Source of the DNA: CAZAQB01 sp964487155
GTDB lineage: Bacteria > Pseudomonadota > Gammaproteobacteria > Nitrococcales > Nitrococcaceae
Assembly (NCBI GenBank): GCA_964487155.1
Contig: CAZAQB010000002.1
Span: 18,331-82,330 of the forward strand
Direction: 5' to 3'
Length of the DNA stretch: 64,000 bases
Position 1 is the first letter of the stretch. Every line of letters starts with the position of its first letter. Position numbers and translations under genes: made by a program. The notes under the pieces are model-generated. The model saw only the letters and a list, made by a program, of their open reading frames with translations. It did no database searches and was not told the DNA's origin. Shown here piece after piece: positions 16,408 through 25,673 of this stretch.

Positions 16408-18015
16408 ATGACCGCCCTGCGCAGCAAGATCGACCCCCACAGCGCCGAGTTCGCCGCCAATGCGCAGGCCATGGGCGAGCTGGTGGCGGACCTGCGCGCC
16501 CAGGTGCAGGCGGTCAAGCGGGGCGGCGGTGAGCAGGCCCGGGAGCGCCACCTGGCACGCGGCAAGCTGCTGCCCCGGGATCGCATCCGGGTGCTGCTGG
16601 ACACCGGCTCGCCGTTCCTCGAGCTCTCCCAGCTGGCCGCCCACGGCGTCTACGACGACCCGGTGCCGGCCGCCGGGCTGATCGCCGGCATCGGCCGGGT
16701 GGCGGGGCGCGAGTGCATGGTGGTGGCCAACGACGCCACGGTGAAGGGCGGCACCTACTTCCCGCTGACGGTGAAGAAACACCTGCGGGCCCAGGAGATC
16801 GCCCTGGAGAACCACCTGCCCTGCATCTACCTGGTGGACTCCGGCGGCGCCCACCTGCCAAGCCAGGACGAGGTATTCCCCGACCGCGACCACTTCGGCC
16901 GGATCTTCTACAACCAGGCCAGCCTGTCCGCCCGGGACATCCCCCAGATCGCCGTGGTGATGGGTTCCTGCACCGCCGGCGGCGCCTACGTCCCGGCCAT
17001 GGCCGACGAGAGCATCATCGTCCGCGAGCAGGGCACCATCTTTCTGGGCGGCCCGCCGCTGGTGAAGGCGGCCACCGGCGAGGTGGTGACCGCCGAAGAG
17101 CTCGGCGGCGCCGACGTCCACGCCCGCACCTCCGGGGTCACCGACCACTACGCGCTCAACGATGCCCACGCCCTGGGCCTGGTCCGGCGGGTGGTGAGCC
17201 ACCTGAACCGCTCCAAGCGCACCAGCCTGGAAGTGCTGCCGCCGCGGCCGCCGGCCTACGACCCCCGGGAGTTGCACGGGGTGGTGCCACCGGATCTCAA
17301 GACCCCCTATGACGTCCGGGAGGTCATCACCCGCATCGTGGACGCCAGCGCCTTCGACGAGTTCAAGGCCCTCTACGGCACCACCCTGGTGTGCGGCTTC
17401 GCCCACATCCACGGCTACCCGGTGGGCATCCTGGCCAACAACGGCGTGCTGTTCTCGGAATCGGCCCTGAAGGGCACCCACTTCGTGGAGTTGTGCAGCC
17501 AGCGGGGCATCCCGCTGGTGTTCCTGCAGAACATCACCGGCTTCATGGTGGGCCGCAAGTACGAGGCCGGCGGCATCGCCAAGGACGGGGCCAAGCTGGT
17601 CACCGCCGTGGCCACCACCGCCGTGCCCAAACTGACGGTGATCCTCGGCGGCAGCTTCGGCGCCGGCAACTACGGCATGTGCGGCCGCGCCTACTCGCCC
17701 CGCTTCCTGTGGATGTGGCCCAATGCCCGCATCTCGGTGATGGGCGGAGAACAGGCGGCCAACGTGCTGGCCCAGGTGCGCCGCGACGCCGTCGAGCGCC
17801 AGGGCGGCAGCTGGAGCGACGAAGACGAGCAGCAGTTCAAGCAGCCCATCCGCGAGCAGTACGACCGCCAGGGCCACCCCTACTACGCCACCGCGAGGCT
17901 CTGGGACGACGGCGTCATCGACCCCGCCGACACCCGCATGGTGCTGGCCCTGGGGCTGTCAGCGGCGCTGAACGCCCCAACAAAGGAGACCCGCTTCGGC
18001 GTCTTCCGGATGTAG
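16408..18015 (+). CDS. liuB: 3-methylcrotonyl-CoA carboxylase, carboxyltransferase (beta) subunit
   Basis: The 535-residue protein is a biotin-dependent acyl-CoA carboxyltransferase of the MCC type. Visible are the two crotonase-like halves with YLVDSGGAHLPSQDEVFPDR, GSCTAGGAYVPAMADES, GGPPLVKAATGE and, in the C-half, LQNITGFMVGRKYEAGGIAKDGAK and GGSFGAGNYGMCGRAYSPRF. The length matches MCC beta. With LiuD (19357-21357) it carboxylates 3-methylcrotonyl-CoA to 3-methylglutaconyl-CoA in leucine breakdown. The start at 16408 lies 28 bp after the repeat and has no strong ribosome binding site. Confidence 0.93.
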   Translation: MTALRSKIDPHSAEFAANAQAMGELVADLRAQVQAVKRGGGEQARERHLARGKLLPRDRIRVLLDTGSPFLELSQLAAHGVYDDPVPAAGLIAGIGRVAGRECMVVANDATVKGGTYFPLTVKKHLRAQEIALENHLPCIYLVDSGGAHLPSQDEVFPDRDHFGRIFYNQASLSARDIPQIAVVMGSCTAGGAYVPAMADESIIVREQGTIFLGGPPLVKAATGEVVTAEELGGADVHARTSGVTDHYALNDAHALGLVRRVVSHLNRSKRTSLEVLPPRPPAYDPRELHGVVPPDLKTPYDVREVITRIVDASAFDEFKALYGTTLVCGFAHIHGYPVGILANNGVLFSESALKGTHFVELCSQRGIPLVFLQNITGFMVGRKYEAGGIAKDGAKLVTAVATTAVPKLTVILGGSFGAGNYGMCGRAYSPRFLWMWPNARISVMGGEQAANVLAQVRRDAVERQGGSWSDEDEQQFKQPIREQYDRQGHPYYATARLWDDGVIDPADTRMVLALGLSAALNAPTKETRFGVFRM

Positions 18016-18025
18016 CAAACAGTGT

Positions 18026-18282
18026 TTAGCCCCGAGATGCGTGCGAAATGGACGCAAGGTAAAACGATTCATTAGCCGCAGATGAACGCAGATGAACGCA
18101 GATGCTTTGATTTTTGGGTGCTCCCTCTTGGGAGCGCGTCGGCGGGCAGGCGCAGGGTGCTTTCGTCAGTGGCGCTGCACGGGCGACAGGAGAAAACGGC
18201 CATCCGCGTTAATCTGCGTTCATCCGCGGCTTGCTCGGCCTCTTCTCATTTTGCGCCCATTTCGCATGCATCTCGCGGCTAA
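18026..18282. repeat. Compound inverted repeat, copy D
   Basis: The outer arms TTAGCCCCGAGATGCGTGCG (18026 on) and ATTTCGCATGCATCTCGCGG (ending near 18282) are imperfect. The inner arms GCCGCAGATGAACGCAGATG and CGTTCATCCGCGGC enclose a copy-specific centre. It fills the liuB-liuC gap. Confidence 0.85.
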
Positions 18283-18296
18283 CGACAGGTGCCCGA

Positions 18297-19088
18297 ATGC
18301 CTGAACAGCGCCTGAGGATCGAGCACCACGGCGGCATCGCCCGCCTGACCATGAACCGCCCGGAGGTGCACAACGCCTTCGACGATGCCCTGATCGCGGA
18401 GCTGACCGCGGCGCTGGAGGCTTTGTCCGGCGACCGGTCGGTGCGGGTGGTGGTGCTGGCAGCGGAGGGGAAGTCGTTCTCGGCGGGGGCGGACCTCAAC
18501 TGGATGCGCCGCATGGCAGAGTTCTCGCAGGAGGACAACCTGGCCGACGCCCTGGGCCTGGGCCGCCTGATGAAGGCCCTGGACAGCCTGCCGCAGCCCA
18601 CCGTGGCCCGGGTGCAGGGGGCGGCCCTGGGGGGCGGCGTGGGCCTGGTGGCGTGCTGCGACATCGCGCTCGCCTCCGCGCGGGCGGTGTTCGGCTTCTC
18701 GGAGGTGGAGCTCGGCCTGATCCCCGCGGTGATCGCCCCCTACGTCGTGCGGGCCATGGGCGAACGCCAGGCCCGGCGCTACTTCGTCACTGGCGAGCGC
18801 TTCGACGCCCGCCGCGCCCGGGAACTGGGCCTGGTCCACGAGGTGCTGGACGGCGAGGAACTGGATGGCACCCTGCAGGAGCTGCTGGACGCCCTGGCCG
18901 CCAATGGCCCCGGAGCCATGGTGGAGGCCAAGCGCCTGGCGGGCTTCGTCGCCCGGGCACCCCTCGACCAGACGATGCTGGAGGAGACCGCCCGGCGCAT
19001 CGCCGAGCGCCGCGCCAGCGCCGAGGGCCGGGAGGGCGTCAGCGCCTTCCTGGAGAAGCGCCGGCCGACCTGGGTGAAAAAGGATTAG
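18297..19088 (+). CDS. liuC: 3-methylglutaconyl-CoA hydratase
   Basis: The 263-residue crotonase-fold enzyme has SFSAGADLNWMRRMA, a form typical of methylglutaconyl-CoA hydratases, then VQGAALGGGVGLVACCDIALAS and FSEVELGLIPAVIAPYVV. It hydrates 3-methylglutaconyl-CoA to HMG-CoA. Its place between the two carboxylase subunit genes supports the call. I chose the ATG at 18297, directly after the repeat; the open frame extends to 18231 only through repeat sequence. Its TAG stop lies inside the first bases of repeat copy E. Confidence 0.9.
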   Translation: MPEQRLRIEHHGGIARLTMNRPEVHNAFDDALIAELTAALEALSGDRSVRVVVLAAEGKSFSAGADLNWMRRMAEFSQEDNLADALGLGRLMKALDSLPQPTVARVQGAALGGGVGLVACCDIALASARAVFGFSEVELGLIPAVIAPYVVRAMGERQARRYFVTGERFDARRARELGLVHEVLDGEELDGTLQELLDALAANGPGAMVEAKRLAGFVARAPLDQTMLEETARRIAERRASAEGREGVSAFLEKRRPTWVKKD

Positions 19089-19329
19089 CCGCGAGATGCA
19101 CGCGAAATGGACACAAGATAAGAGAATACATTGGCCGCAGATGAACGCGGATGAACGCAAATGTTGGTCCTTTCGGGTGGCCCGCTCGGGGTCGCGTCGG
19201 GGATCCGGCGCAACGGATTTTCACCCGAGGCGTTGCATCAGCGGGGAAAACAGACACCTGTCCGCGTTCATCTGCGTGCATCTGCGGCTCGCTTTATCTC
19301 TTTCTATTTTATGTCTATTTCGCGGCTAA
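19085..19329. repeat. Compound inverted repeat, copy E
   Basis: TTAGCCGCGAGATGCACGCG begins at 19085 and contains the liuC stop codon TAG. The right outer arm TATTTCGCGGCTAA ends at 19329, 28 bp before the liuD start. The inner arms are GGCCGCAGATGAACGCGGAT and CGCGTTCATCTGCGTGCATC. Confidence 0.85.
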
Positions 19330-19356
19330 AACACAAATCCCGGGACCTCACCGCCC

Positions 19357-21357
19357 ATGTTCGACAAGATCCTGATCGCCAATCGCGGGGAGATCGCCTG
19401 CCGCGTGGCCCGCACCTGCCGGCGGCTCGGCGTGCGCACGGTGGCGGTGTACTCCGACGCCGACGCCGGGGCGCTGCACGTGGCGGCCTGCGACGAGGCC
19501 TGGCGCCTGGGGCCCGCCCCGGCCCGGGACAGCTACCTGCGGGGCGAGGCCATCCTGGAGGTGGCCCGGCGCAGCGGCGCCCAGGCCATCCATCCGGGCT
19601 ACGGGTTTCTCTCGGAGAACGCCGGCTTCGCCCGGGCCTGCGAGGCGGCGGACGTGGTGTTCATCGGCCCGCCGCCGGCGGCCATCGAGGCCATGGGCTC
19701 CAAGAGCGCGGCCAAGGCGCTGATGACGGAGGCCGGCGTGCCGGTGGTGCCCGGCTACCACGGCGAGGAGCAGGCCGCGGAATACCTGGCCCAGACGGCC
19801 GCCGAGATCGGCTACCCGGTGCTCATCAAGGCCTCCGCGGGCGGCGGCGGCAAGGGCATGCGCCGGGTAGACCGCCCCGGGGACTTCGCCGAGGCCCTGG
19901 CGGCGGCCCGGCGGGAGGCGGACGCCGCCTTCGGCGACCAGCAGATGCTGATCGAGAAGTACCTGCTGACCCCCCGCCACATCGAGGTGCAGGTGTTCGC
20001 CGATGCCCACGGCGGCGCCGTGCATCTGTTCGAGCGGGACTGCTCGGTGCAGCGCCGCCACCAGAAGATCATCGAAGAGGCCCCGGCTCCCGGCGTCGAG
20101 GCGCAACGGCGAGCCGCCATGGGTGGCGCCGCCGTGCGCGCCGCCCGCGCCATCGGCTACCGGGGCGCCGGCACCGTGGAGTTCATCGCCGATGCCGACG
20201 GCAGCTTCTACTTCATGGAGATGAACACCCGGCTGCAGGTGGAGCACCCGGTCACCGAAATGATCACCGGCCAGGACCTGGTGGAGTGGCAGCTGCGAGT
20301 GGCCGCAGGCCAGGCCCTGCCGGCATCCCAGTCGGACCTGCAACTGCACGGCCACGCCTTCGAGGCGCGGATCTATGCCGAGGATCCGGACGCCGGCTTC
20401 CTGCCGGCCACCGGCCGCATCAACCACCTGCGCCTGCCCGAGGAAAGCCCCCACGTGCGCATCGACACCGGCGTGCGCCAGGGGGACGAGGTGAGCGTCC
20501 ACTACGACCCCATGATCGCCAAGCTGGTGGTCTGGGACGACAGCCGCGCCGCCGCCCTGCGGCGGCTGCGCCGGGCCCTGGCCGACTTCCAGGTGGTGGG
20601 TCCGGCCACCAATGTGTCGTTCCTGGCGGGCGTGGCGGCCCACCCGGCGTTCCAGTCCGGGGGCGTGGACACCGGCTTCATCGACAGCCACCGTGCCAGC
20701 CTGTTCCCCGAGCCGGCGCCTGCCTCCGACCGGGTGCTGGCGCTGGCCTGCCTGTCGGAGTTCCTGCGCATCGACGCCCGGGCCGCGGCCCGGGCCGCGG
20801 CCTCCGACGACCCCCACTCGCCCTGGCACGCCACCAGCGGCTGGGTGCTGAACGACGACAACCACCACACCCTGCACTTCCGGGATGGCGACCGCGACGT
20901 GGCCGTGCTGGCCCACTACCGCTCCGGAGCCTACCTGCTGGAGCTGCCCGAGGCGGAGGTCCAGGCACGCGGCGAACTGGACCCCCAGGGAGACCTGCGG
21001 GCCGACCTCGACGGCGTGCGGCTCACCGCCACCGTGGTCCGCCAGGGCGCCGAGCTGATGGTGCTCACCGACGGCCATGGCCACCGCCTGCTGCTCCACG
21101 ACCCGCTTACCGTCGGCATGGAGGACGAGGTCCGGGAAGGCAGCCTCAAGGCGCCCATGCCCGGCACGGTGGTGAGCATCTCCACCGCCGAGGGCGACCG
21201 GGTCACCGAGGGCCAGCCGCTGCTGGTGCTGGAGGCCATGAAGATGGAATACACCGTCAAGGCCACCACCGACGGCGTGGTGGAGTCGCTGAACGTCCGC
21301 CAGGGCGAGCAGGTCTCCGAAGGCGTGGAGCTGCTGGCCATCAAGGCGGATGAGTGA
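19357..21357 (+). CDS. liuD: 3-methylcrotonyl-CoA carboxylase, biotin-containing (alpha) subunit
   Basis: The 666-residue protein has biotin carboxylase domains at residues 1-450 (KILIANRGEIACRVARTCRR at the start, ATP-grasp KASAGGGGKGMR, EMNTRLQVEHPVTEMITGQD). A linker follows, then a biotinyl carrier domain with LEAMKMEYTVKA, in which Lys629 is the biotinylation site. The architecture and length are those of MCC alpha rather than acetyl-CoA or propionyl-CoA carboxylase. It works with LiuB encoded upstream. The carboxylase subunit genes are separated by liuC and two repeat copies rather than being adjacent. The C-terminus SEGVELLAIKADE is complete. Confidence 0.93.
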   Translation: MFDKILIANRGEIACRVARTCRRLGVRTVAVYSDADAGALHVAACDEAWRLGPAPARDSYLRGEAILEVARRSGAQAIHPGYGFLSENAGFARACEAADVVFIGPPPAAIEAMGSKSAAKALMTEAGVPVVPGYHGEEQAAEYLAQTAAEIGYPVLIKASAGGGGKGMRRVDRPGDFAEALAAARREADAAFGDQQMLIEKYLLTPRHIEVQVFADAHGGAVHLFERDCSVQRRHQKIIEEAPAPGVEAQRRAAMGGAAVRAARAIGYRGAGTVEFIADADGSFYFMEMNTRLQVEHPVTEMITGQDLVEWQLRVAAGQALPASQSDLQLHGHAFEARIYAEDPDAGFLPATGRINHLRLPEESPHVRIDTGVRQGDEVSVHYDPMIAKLVVWDDSRAAALRRLRRALADFQVVGPATNVSFLAGVAAHPAFQSGGVDTGFIDSHRASLFPEPAPASDRVLALACLSEFLRIDARAAARAAASDDPHSPWHATSGWVLNDDNHHTLHFRDGDRDVAVLAHYRSGAYLLELPEAEVQARGELDPQGDLRADLDGVRLTATVVRQGAELMVLTDGHGHRLLLHDPLTVGMEDEVREGSLKAPMPGTVVSISTAEGDRVTEGQPLLVLEAMKMEYTVKATTDGVVESLNVRQGEQVSEGVELLAIKADE

Positions 21358-21363
21358 GGGATT

Positions 21364-21791
21364 TTAGCCGCGAGATGCACGCGAAATGGACGCAAGATAA
21401 GAGAATGCATTAGCCGCAGATGAACGCGGATGGACGCAGATAATAGGGCTGTTGCGGGCCTGATGTCAGGCTTGTGCCCGTGGGCCTGAGGCACGGGGCT
21501 TGCGGCCGCCGCCGATACACGGAAACACCAGTCCTTCACGAAAATCTGCGTTCATCTGCGTTCATCTGCGGCTAACTTGCTCTCCCATGTTGAGCCGCAG
21601 ATGAACGCGGATGGACGCAGATCAGAGAGCTGTTGCGGACCCCGGGTCAGGCTTGTGCCCGTAGGCCGGAGGCATGGGGCTTGCGCCCGCCGCCGATACA
21701 CGGAAACACCAGTCCTTCACGAAAATCTGCGTTCATCTGCGTTCATCTGCGGCTAGGTTTCTCTCACATTTGGCGTGCATTTCGCGGCTAA
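21364..21791. repeat. Compound inverted repeat, copy F: two inner units between one pair of outer arms
   Basis: Outer arms at 21364-21392 and about 21767-21791 enclose two tandem inner units, 21410-21575 and 21592-21755. Each inner unit has the AGCCGCAGATGAACGCGGAT arm, a shared core (GCTGTTGCGG, CAGGCTTGTGCCCGT, CCGCCGATACACGGAAACAC, AGTCCTTCACGAAAATCTGC) and the complementary arm. This core is also in copies G, H and I. It fills the whole 452-bp liuD-liuE gap; I see nothing else there. Confidence 0.9.
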
Positions 21792-21809
21792 CCCAGCGAG
21801 CGCTCGATT

Positions 21810-22742
21810 ATGCCATTGCCCAAGCATGTAAAGATCGTCGAAGTCGGCCCCCGCGACGGGCTGCAGAACGAGCCCACGCCGGTGCTGGCCGGCGTCAAGG
21901 TGGAGCTGATCCGGCGGCTGGCGGCGGCCGGGCTGCCGGTGGTGGAGGCCGGGGCCTTCGTCTCCCCCCGCTGGGTGCCCCAGATGGCGGACAGCGCCGA
22001 GGTGCTGGCCGCCCTGCCTCGGGTTGAGGGCGTCTCGCACCCGGTGCTGGTGCCCAACATGAAGGGCCTGGAGGCGGCCCTGGCCGCCGGGGCGGAGGAA
22101 ATCGCGGTGTTCGCCGCCGCTTCCGAGTCCTTCTCCCAACGAAACATCAACTGCAGCATCGCCGAGAGCCTGCAGCGCTTCGCCCCGGTGGTGGACACCG
22201 CCCTGGCGCGGGGGCTGCGCGTGCGGGGCTATGTCTCCTGCGTGCTGGGCTGCCCCTACGAGGGCGCCATTGCCGCACGGGCGGTGGCGGACGTGGCGGC
22301 GCGGCTGGCGGCCATGGGCTGCTACGAGATCTCCTTGGGGGACACCATCGGCACCGGCAACCCGCTGGCGGCCCGGCGGCTGGTGGAGACGGTGGCCGGG
22401 CGGGTGCCGGTGGAACGGCTGGCGGCCCATTTCCACGACACCTACGGCCAGGCCCTGGTGAACCTGTTCGCGGTGCTGGAAATGGGCGTAGCCACCGTGG
22501 ACGCCTCCGTGGCCGGGCTCGGCGGCTGCCCCTACGCCCCCGGCGCCGCCGGCAACGTGGCCACCGAGGACGTGCTCTACCTGCTGGACGGCATGAGAAT
22601 TGAAACCGGAGTGAACATCAATGCCGTGGCCGCCACCGGCCGCTGGATTTGCGCCGAGCTGGGCCGCGAGCCGGCTTCCCGGGTCGCCCAGGCGCTGGCG
22701 GCGCAATGCGATAGCACGATTCAACCGCGAGATGCGCGCTAA
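21810..22742 (+). CDS. liuE: Hydroxymethylglutaryl-CoA lyase
   Basis: The 310-residue TIM-barrel lyase has VEVGPRDGLQNEPTPV near the start, AFVSPRWVPQMADS, SESFSQRNINCS, AHFHDTYGQALVN with metal-binding His residues, and the loop Cys in GLGGCPYAPGAAGN. It cleaves HMG-CoA to acetoacetate and acetyl-CoA, the last leucine-specific step. The final residues (PRDAR) and the TAA stop are encoded by the outer arm of repeat copy G, so the native C-terminus has probably been altered; the catalytic core is unaffected. Confidence 0.93.
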   Translation: MPLPKHVKIVEVGPRDGLQNEPTPVLAGVKVELIRRLAAAGLPVVEAGAFVSPRWVPQMADSAEVLAALPRVEGVSHPVLVPNMKGLEAALAAGAEEIAVFAAASESFSQRNINCSIAESLQRFAPVVDTALARGLRVRGYVSCVLGCPYEGAIAARAVADVAARLAAMGCYEISLGDTIGTGNPLAARRLVETVAGRVPVERLAAHFHDTYGQALVNLFAVLEMGVATVDASVAGLGGCPYAPGAAGNVATEDVLYLLDGMRIETGVNINAVAATGRWICAELGREPASRVAQALAAQCDSTIQPRDAR

Positions 22743-22968
22743 ATGGACGCAGGATTAAGAGGATTCATTAGCCGCAGATGAACGCGGATGGACGCAGATG
22801 ACAGGGCTGTTGCGGGCCTGGTGTGAGGCTTGTGCCCGTAAGCCGGAGGTACGGGGCTTGCGGCCGGCGCCGACACACGGCAGGACCGGTCCTTCACGAA
22901 AATCTGCGTTCATCTGCGTTCATCTGCGGCTAGATTTCTCTCCCATTCAGCGACCATCTCGCGGCTGA
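22722..22968. repeat. Compound inverted repeat, copy G, overlapping the end of liuE
   Basis: The left outer arm ACCGCGAGATGCGCGCTAAA (from about 22724) supplies the last codons and stop of liuE. The inner unit 22770-22933 has the same core as copy F, with a few substitutions. The right arm CCATCTCGCGGCTGA ends at 22968, 29 bp before the next start. Confidence 0.9.
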
Positions 22969-22996
22969 ACACTGATTCTCACCGGAGGGTCCCGAC

Positions 22997-24631
22997 GTGA
23001 CCGAACGCGAGAGCATGGAATACGACGTGGTGATCGTCGGCGGCGGGCCGTCGGGGCTTGCCAGCGCCATCCGCCTGATGCAGCTTGCCGGCGAGGCCCA
23101 GCGGGAGCTCTCCGTCTGTGTGCTGGAGAAGGGCTCGGAGATCGGCGCCCATATCCTCTCCGGCGCAGTGCTGGACCCCCGCGCGCTGGAGGAGCTGATC
23201 CCCGACTGGCAGGAAAAGGGGGCACCCCTGAACCAGCCGGCGACCGAGGATCGCTTCCTGCACCTCACTCAGACGGCTGCCCGGGCACTGCCCACGCCCC
23301 CGCAGATGCGCAACCGGGGCAACTACATCATCAGCCTGGGCAACCTGTGCCGCTGGCTGGCGGAGCAGGCCGAGGCCCTGGGGGTGGAGATCTACCCCGG
23401 CTTCGCCGCCGCCGAGGTGCTCTACGATGAGGACGGCGCGGTGCGCGGTGTCGCCACCGGCGACATGGGGCTCAACCGCGACGGCACCCCGGGCCCCAAC
23501 CACGAGCCGGGCGTCGAGCTGCATGCCCGGCAGACGGTGTTTGCCGAGGGCTGCCGGGGGTCGCTCACCAAGACCCTGTTCCAGCGCTTCGACCTGCGCC
23601 GGGATGCCGACCCGCAGACCTACGGCCTGGGCATCAAGGAACTCTGGGAAGTCGCTCCCGAGCAGCACCGGCCCGGCCTGGTGATCCACACCGTGGGCTG
23701 GCCCATGGATCCCAGGACCTACGGCGGCAGCTTCATCTACCACCTGGAGGACAACCAGGTGGCGGTGGGCTTCGTGGTGGGGCTGGACTACACCAATCCG
23801 TACCTCTCACCCTTCCAGGAGCTGCAGCGCTTCAAGACCCACCCGGCCATCCGCGCCACCTTCGAGGGCGGCCGGCGAGTCAGCTACGGCGCCCGGGCCC
23901 TGTCCGAGGGGGGCTACCAGTCCATCCCCCGGCTGAGCTTCCCCGGCGGGGTGCTGGTCGGAGACACGGCGGGCTTTCTCAACGTGCCGAAGATCAAGGG
24001 CACCCACACCGCCATGAAGAGCGGCATGACCGCCGCCCAGGCGGTATTCACCCTGCTGGGCGAGGCGGACGCCGGCAACGAGGCGCGGGCCTATCCCGAG
24101 GCGCTGCGCGGCACCTGGCTATGGGACGAGCTCTACCGGGTGCGCAACATCCGCCCCGCCTTCCGCTGGGGGCTGTGGCCGGCCATGGCCTGGTCCGCCG
24201 TGGACACCTGGCTGTTCCGGGGCAGGGCACCCTGGACCCTGCACCACCACGCCGACCACGAGTGCCTGACGCCGAAGGACCAGGCCCGGCCCATCGACTA
24301 CCCAAAACCCGACGGCAGGCTCGCCTTCGACCGGCTGTCCTCGGTGTACCTGTCCAACACCAACCACGAGGAGAACCAGCCCTGCCACCTGCGGCTGCGG
24401 GACGAGTCCGTGCCCATCCAGGTCAACCTGGCCCGCTATGACGCCCCGGAGCAGCACTACTGCCCGGCCGCGGTCTACGAGATCGTCAACGGGGAGGACG
24501 GCGAGCCGCGGCTGCGGATCAATGCCCAGAACTGCGTGCACTGCAAGACCTGCGACATCAAGGATCCCACCCAGAACATCGACTGGGTCGTGCCCGAGGG
24601 CGGCGGCGGACCGAACTATCCGAACATGTGA
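22997..24631 (+). CDS. Electron transfer flavoprotein-ubiquinone oxidoreductase
   Basis: The 544-residue flavo-iron-sulfur protein starts with an FAD-binding YDVVIVGGGPSGLASAIRLM (residues about 8-27). It carries GVLVGDTAGFLNVPKIKGTHTA cut around residue 318 and ends with a 4Fe-4S domain, NAQNCVHCKTCDIKDPTQN, plus one Cys further upstream. It passes electrons from reduced ETF to ubiquinone at the inner membrane. Its place after liuE links the acyl-CoA dehydrogenases at 8187 and 13571 to respiration. The etfAB genes are not here. GTG at 22997 is the likely start, with GGAGGG seven bases upstream; an ATG six codons later is the alternative. Confidence 0.93.
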   Translation: MTERESMEYDVVIVGGGPSGLASAIRLMQLAGEAQRELSVCVLEKGSEIGAHILSGAVLDPRALEELIPDWQEKGAPLNQPATEDRFLHLTQTAARALPTPPQMRNRGNYIISLGNLCRWLAEQAEALGVEIYPGFAAAEVLYDEDGAVRGVATGDMGLNRDGTPGPNHEPGVELHARQTVFAEGCRGSLTKTLFQRFDLRRDADPQTYGLGIKELWEVAPEQHRPGLVIHTVGWPMDPRTYGGSFIYHLEDNQVAVGFVVGLDYTNPYLSPFQELQRFKTHPAIRATFEGGRRVSYGARALSEGGYQSIPRLSFPGGVLVGDTAGFLNVPKIKGTHTAMKSGMTAAQAVFTLLGEADAGNEARAYPEALRGTWLWDELYRVRNIRPAFRWGLWPAMAWSAVDTWLFRGRAPWTLHHHADHECLTPKDQARPIDYPKPDGRLAFDRLSSVYLSNTNHEENQPCHLRLRDESVPIQVNLARYDAPEQHYCPAAVYEIVNGEDGEPRLRINAQNCVHCKTCDIKDPTQNIDWVVPEGGGGPNYPNM

Positions 24632-24642
24632 TGTCGGGAGAG

Positions 24643-24892
24643 TTCAGCCGCGAGATGCACGCAAAATGGACGCAATATGGAAGAGCGCAATTTAGCCGCA
24701 GATGAACGCGGATGGACGCAGATGATAGGGCTGTTGCGAGCCTGGTGTGAGGCTTGTGCCCGTGGGCCGGAGGCACGGGGCTTGCGGCCGCCGCCGACAC
24801 ACGGCAGAACCAGCCTTCACGAAAATCTGCGTTGATCTGCGTTCATCTGCGGCTAGGTTTCTCTCTTATTTAGCGTCCATTTCGCGGCTCAA
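24643..24892. repeat. Compound inverted repeat, copy H
   Basis: The outer arms TTCAGCCGCGAGATGCACGC and GCGTCCATTTCGCGGCTCAA enclose an inner unit with the same core as copies F, G and I. It fills the 268-bp gap between the convergent ETF-quinone oxidoreductase and GlcG-like genes; the right end stops eight bases before the GlcG-like stop codon. Confidence 0.9.
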
Positions 24893-24899
24893 TCCCTCT

Positions 24900-25358
24900 T
24901 CATCGACCGCGGTCCGGATCGGGCGTCAGGCCGGCGGCCTGGATGCCGGCGATGCAGCAGGCCTCGTCGGCCTCCGAGGTATCCCCGCTGATGCCCACGG
25001 CGCCGATGATCTCGCCGGCGCCGTTGACGATCACCACGCCGCCGGCCACCGGCACCATGCGTCCGCCGGAGGCGACCGCCACCGCCGCCAGGAAGGCCGG
25101 GCGGTCGGCGTTGGCCTCGCCGATGGTGCCGCTGGACAGGCCGATGCCCAGCGCCCCGTAGGCCTTCCCCAGAGCTACCTGGGCCCGCAGGTTGCCCGAG
25201 CCGTCCTCCCGGGCCATGGCCACCTGCTGGCCGCCGGCGTCCAGCACCTGCACGGTCAGCGGCTTGTAGCCGGCGCCGCGGCCGTGCACCAGCGCGCCGT
25301 CGATGATCTTGCGGGCCTGCTCCAGGTTCAGGGAAACGGCAAGCGGTCGAATGGCCAT
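24900..25358 (-). CDS. GlcG/HbpS family protein (heme-binding-like, DUF336)
   Basis: The 152-residue protein fits the GlcG/HbpS fold family: LNLEQARKIIDGALVHGRG at the start, LTVQVLDAGGQQVAMAREDG, GKAYGALGIGLSSGTIG and a C-terminal GEIIGAVGISGDTSEADEAC. Members bind small ligands or heme and are often encoded near glycolate or aromatic catabolic genes; the exact role is unclear. No signal peptide is seen. GGAGAAG lies upstream of the ATG at 25358. It is convergent with the ETF-quinone oxidoreductase gene and flanked by repeat copies on both sides. Confidence 0.8.
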   Translation of the reverse strand: MAIRPLAVSLNLEQARKIIDGALVHGRGAGYKPLTVQVLDAGGQQVAMAREDGSGNLRAQVALGKAYGALGIGLSSGTIGEANADRPAFLAAVAVASGGRMVPVAGGVVIVNGAGEIIGAVGISGDTSEADEACCIAGIQAAGLTPDPDRGR

Positions 25359-25406
25359 GGACTTCTCCAGTAGTCGTCACAGGGGTTGAACCGGGCGCTT
25401 TAGAGG

Positions 25407-25655
25407 TTAGCCGCGAGATGGGCACAATATGGGAAAGGGGAGTTGCGCCGCAGATGAACGCGGATGGACGCAGATGATAGGGCTGTTGCGGGCCTGGTGT
25501 CAGGCTTGTGCACATGGGCCCGAGGCACGGGGCTTGCGGCCGCCGCCGACACACGGCAGGACCAGTCCTTCACGAAAATCTGCGTTGATCTGCGTTCATC
25601 TGCGGCTAGGTTTCTCTCTTATTTAGCGTCCATTTCGCGTACATTTGGCGGCTAA
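25407..25655. repeat. Compound inverted repeat, copy I
   Basis: The left outer arm TTAGCCGCGAGATG is shortened. The inner unit (about 25448-25609) shares the copy F-H core, and the right arm GCGTCCATTTCGCG plus TTTGGCGGCTAA ends at 25655. It fills the 315-bp gap upstream of the GlcG-like gene and downstream of the caspase-like gene; nothing else is evident there. Confidence 0.88.
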
Positions 25656-25673
25656 AAAAACAGGGCGCACGGC

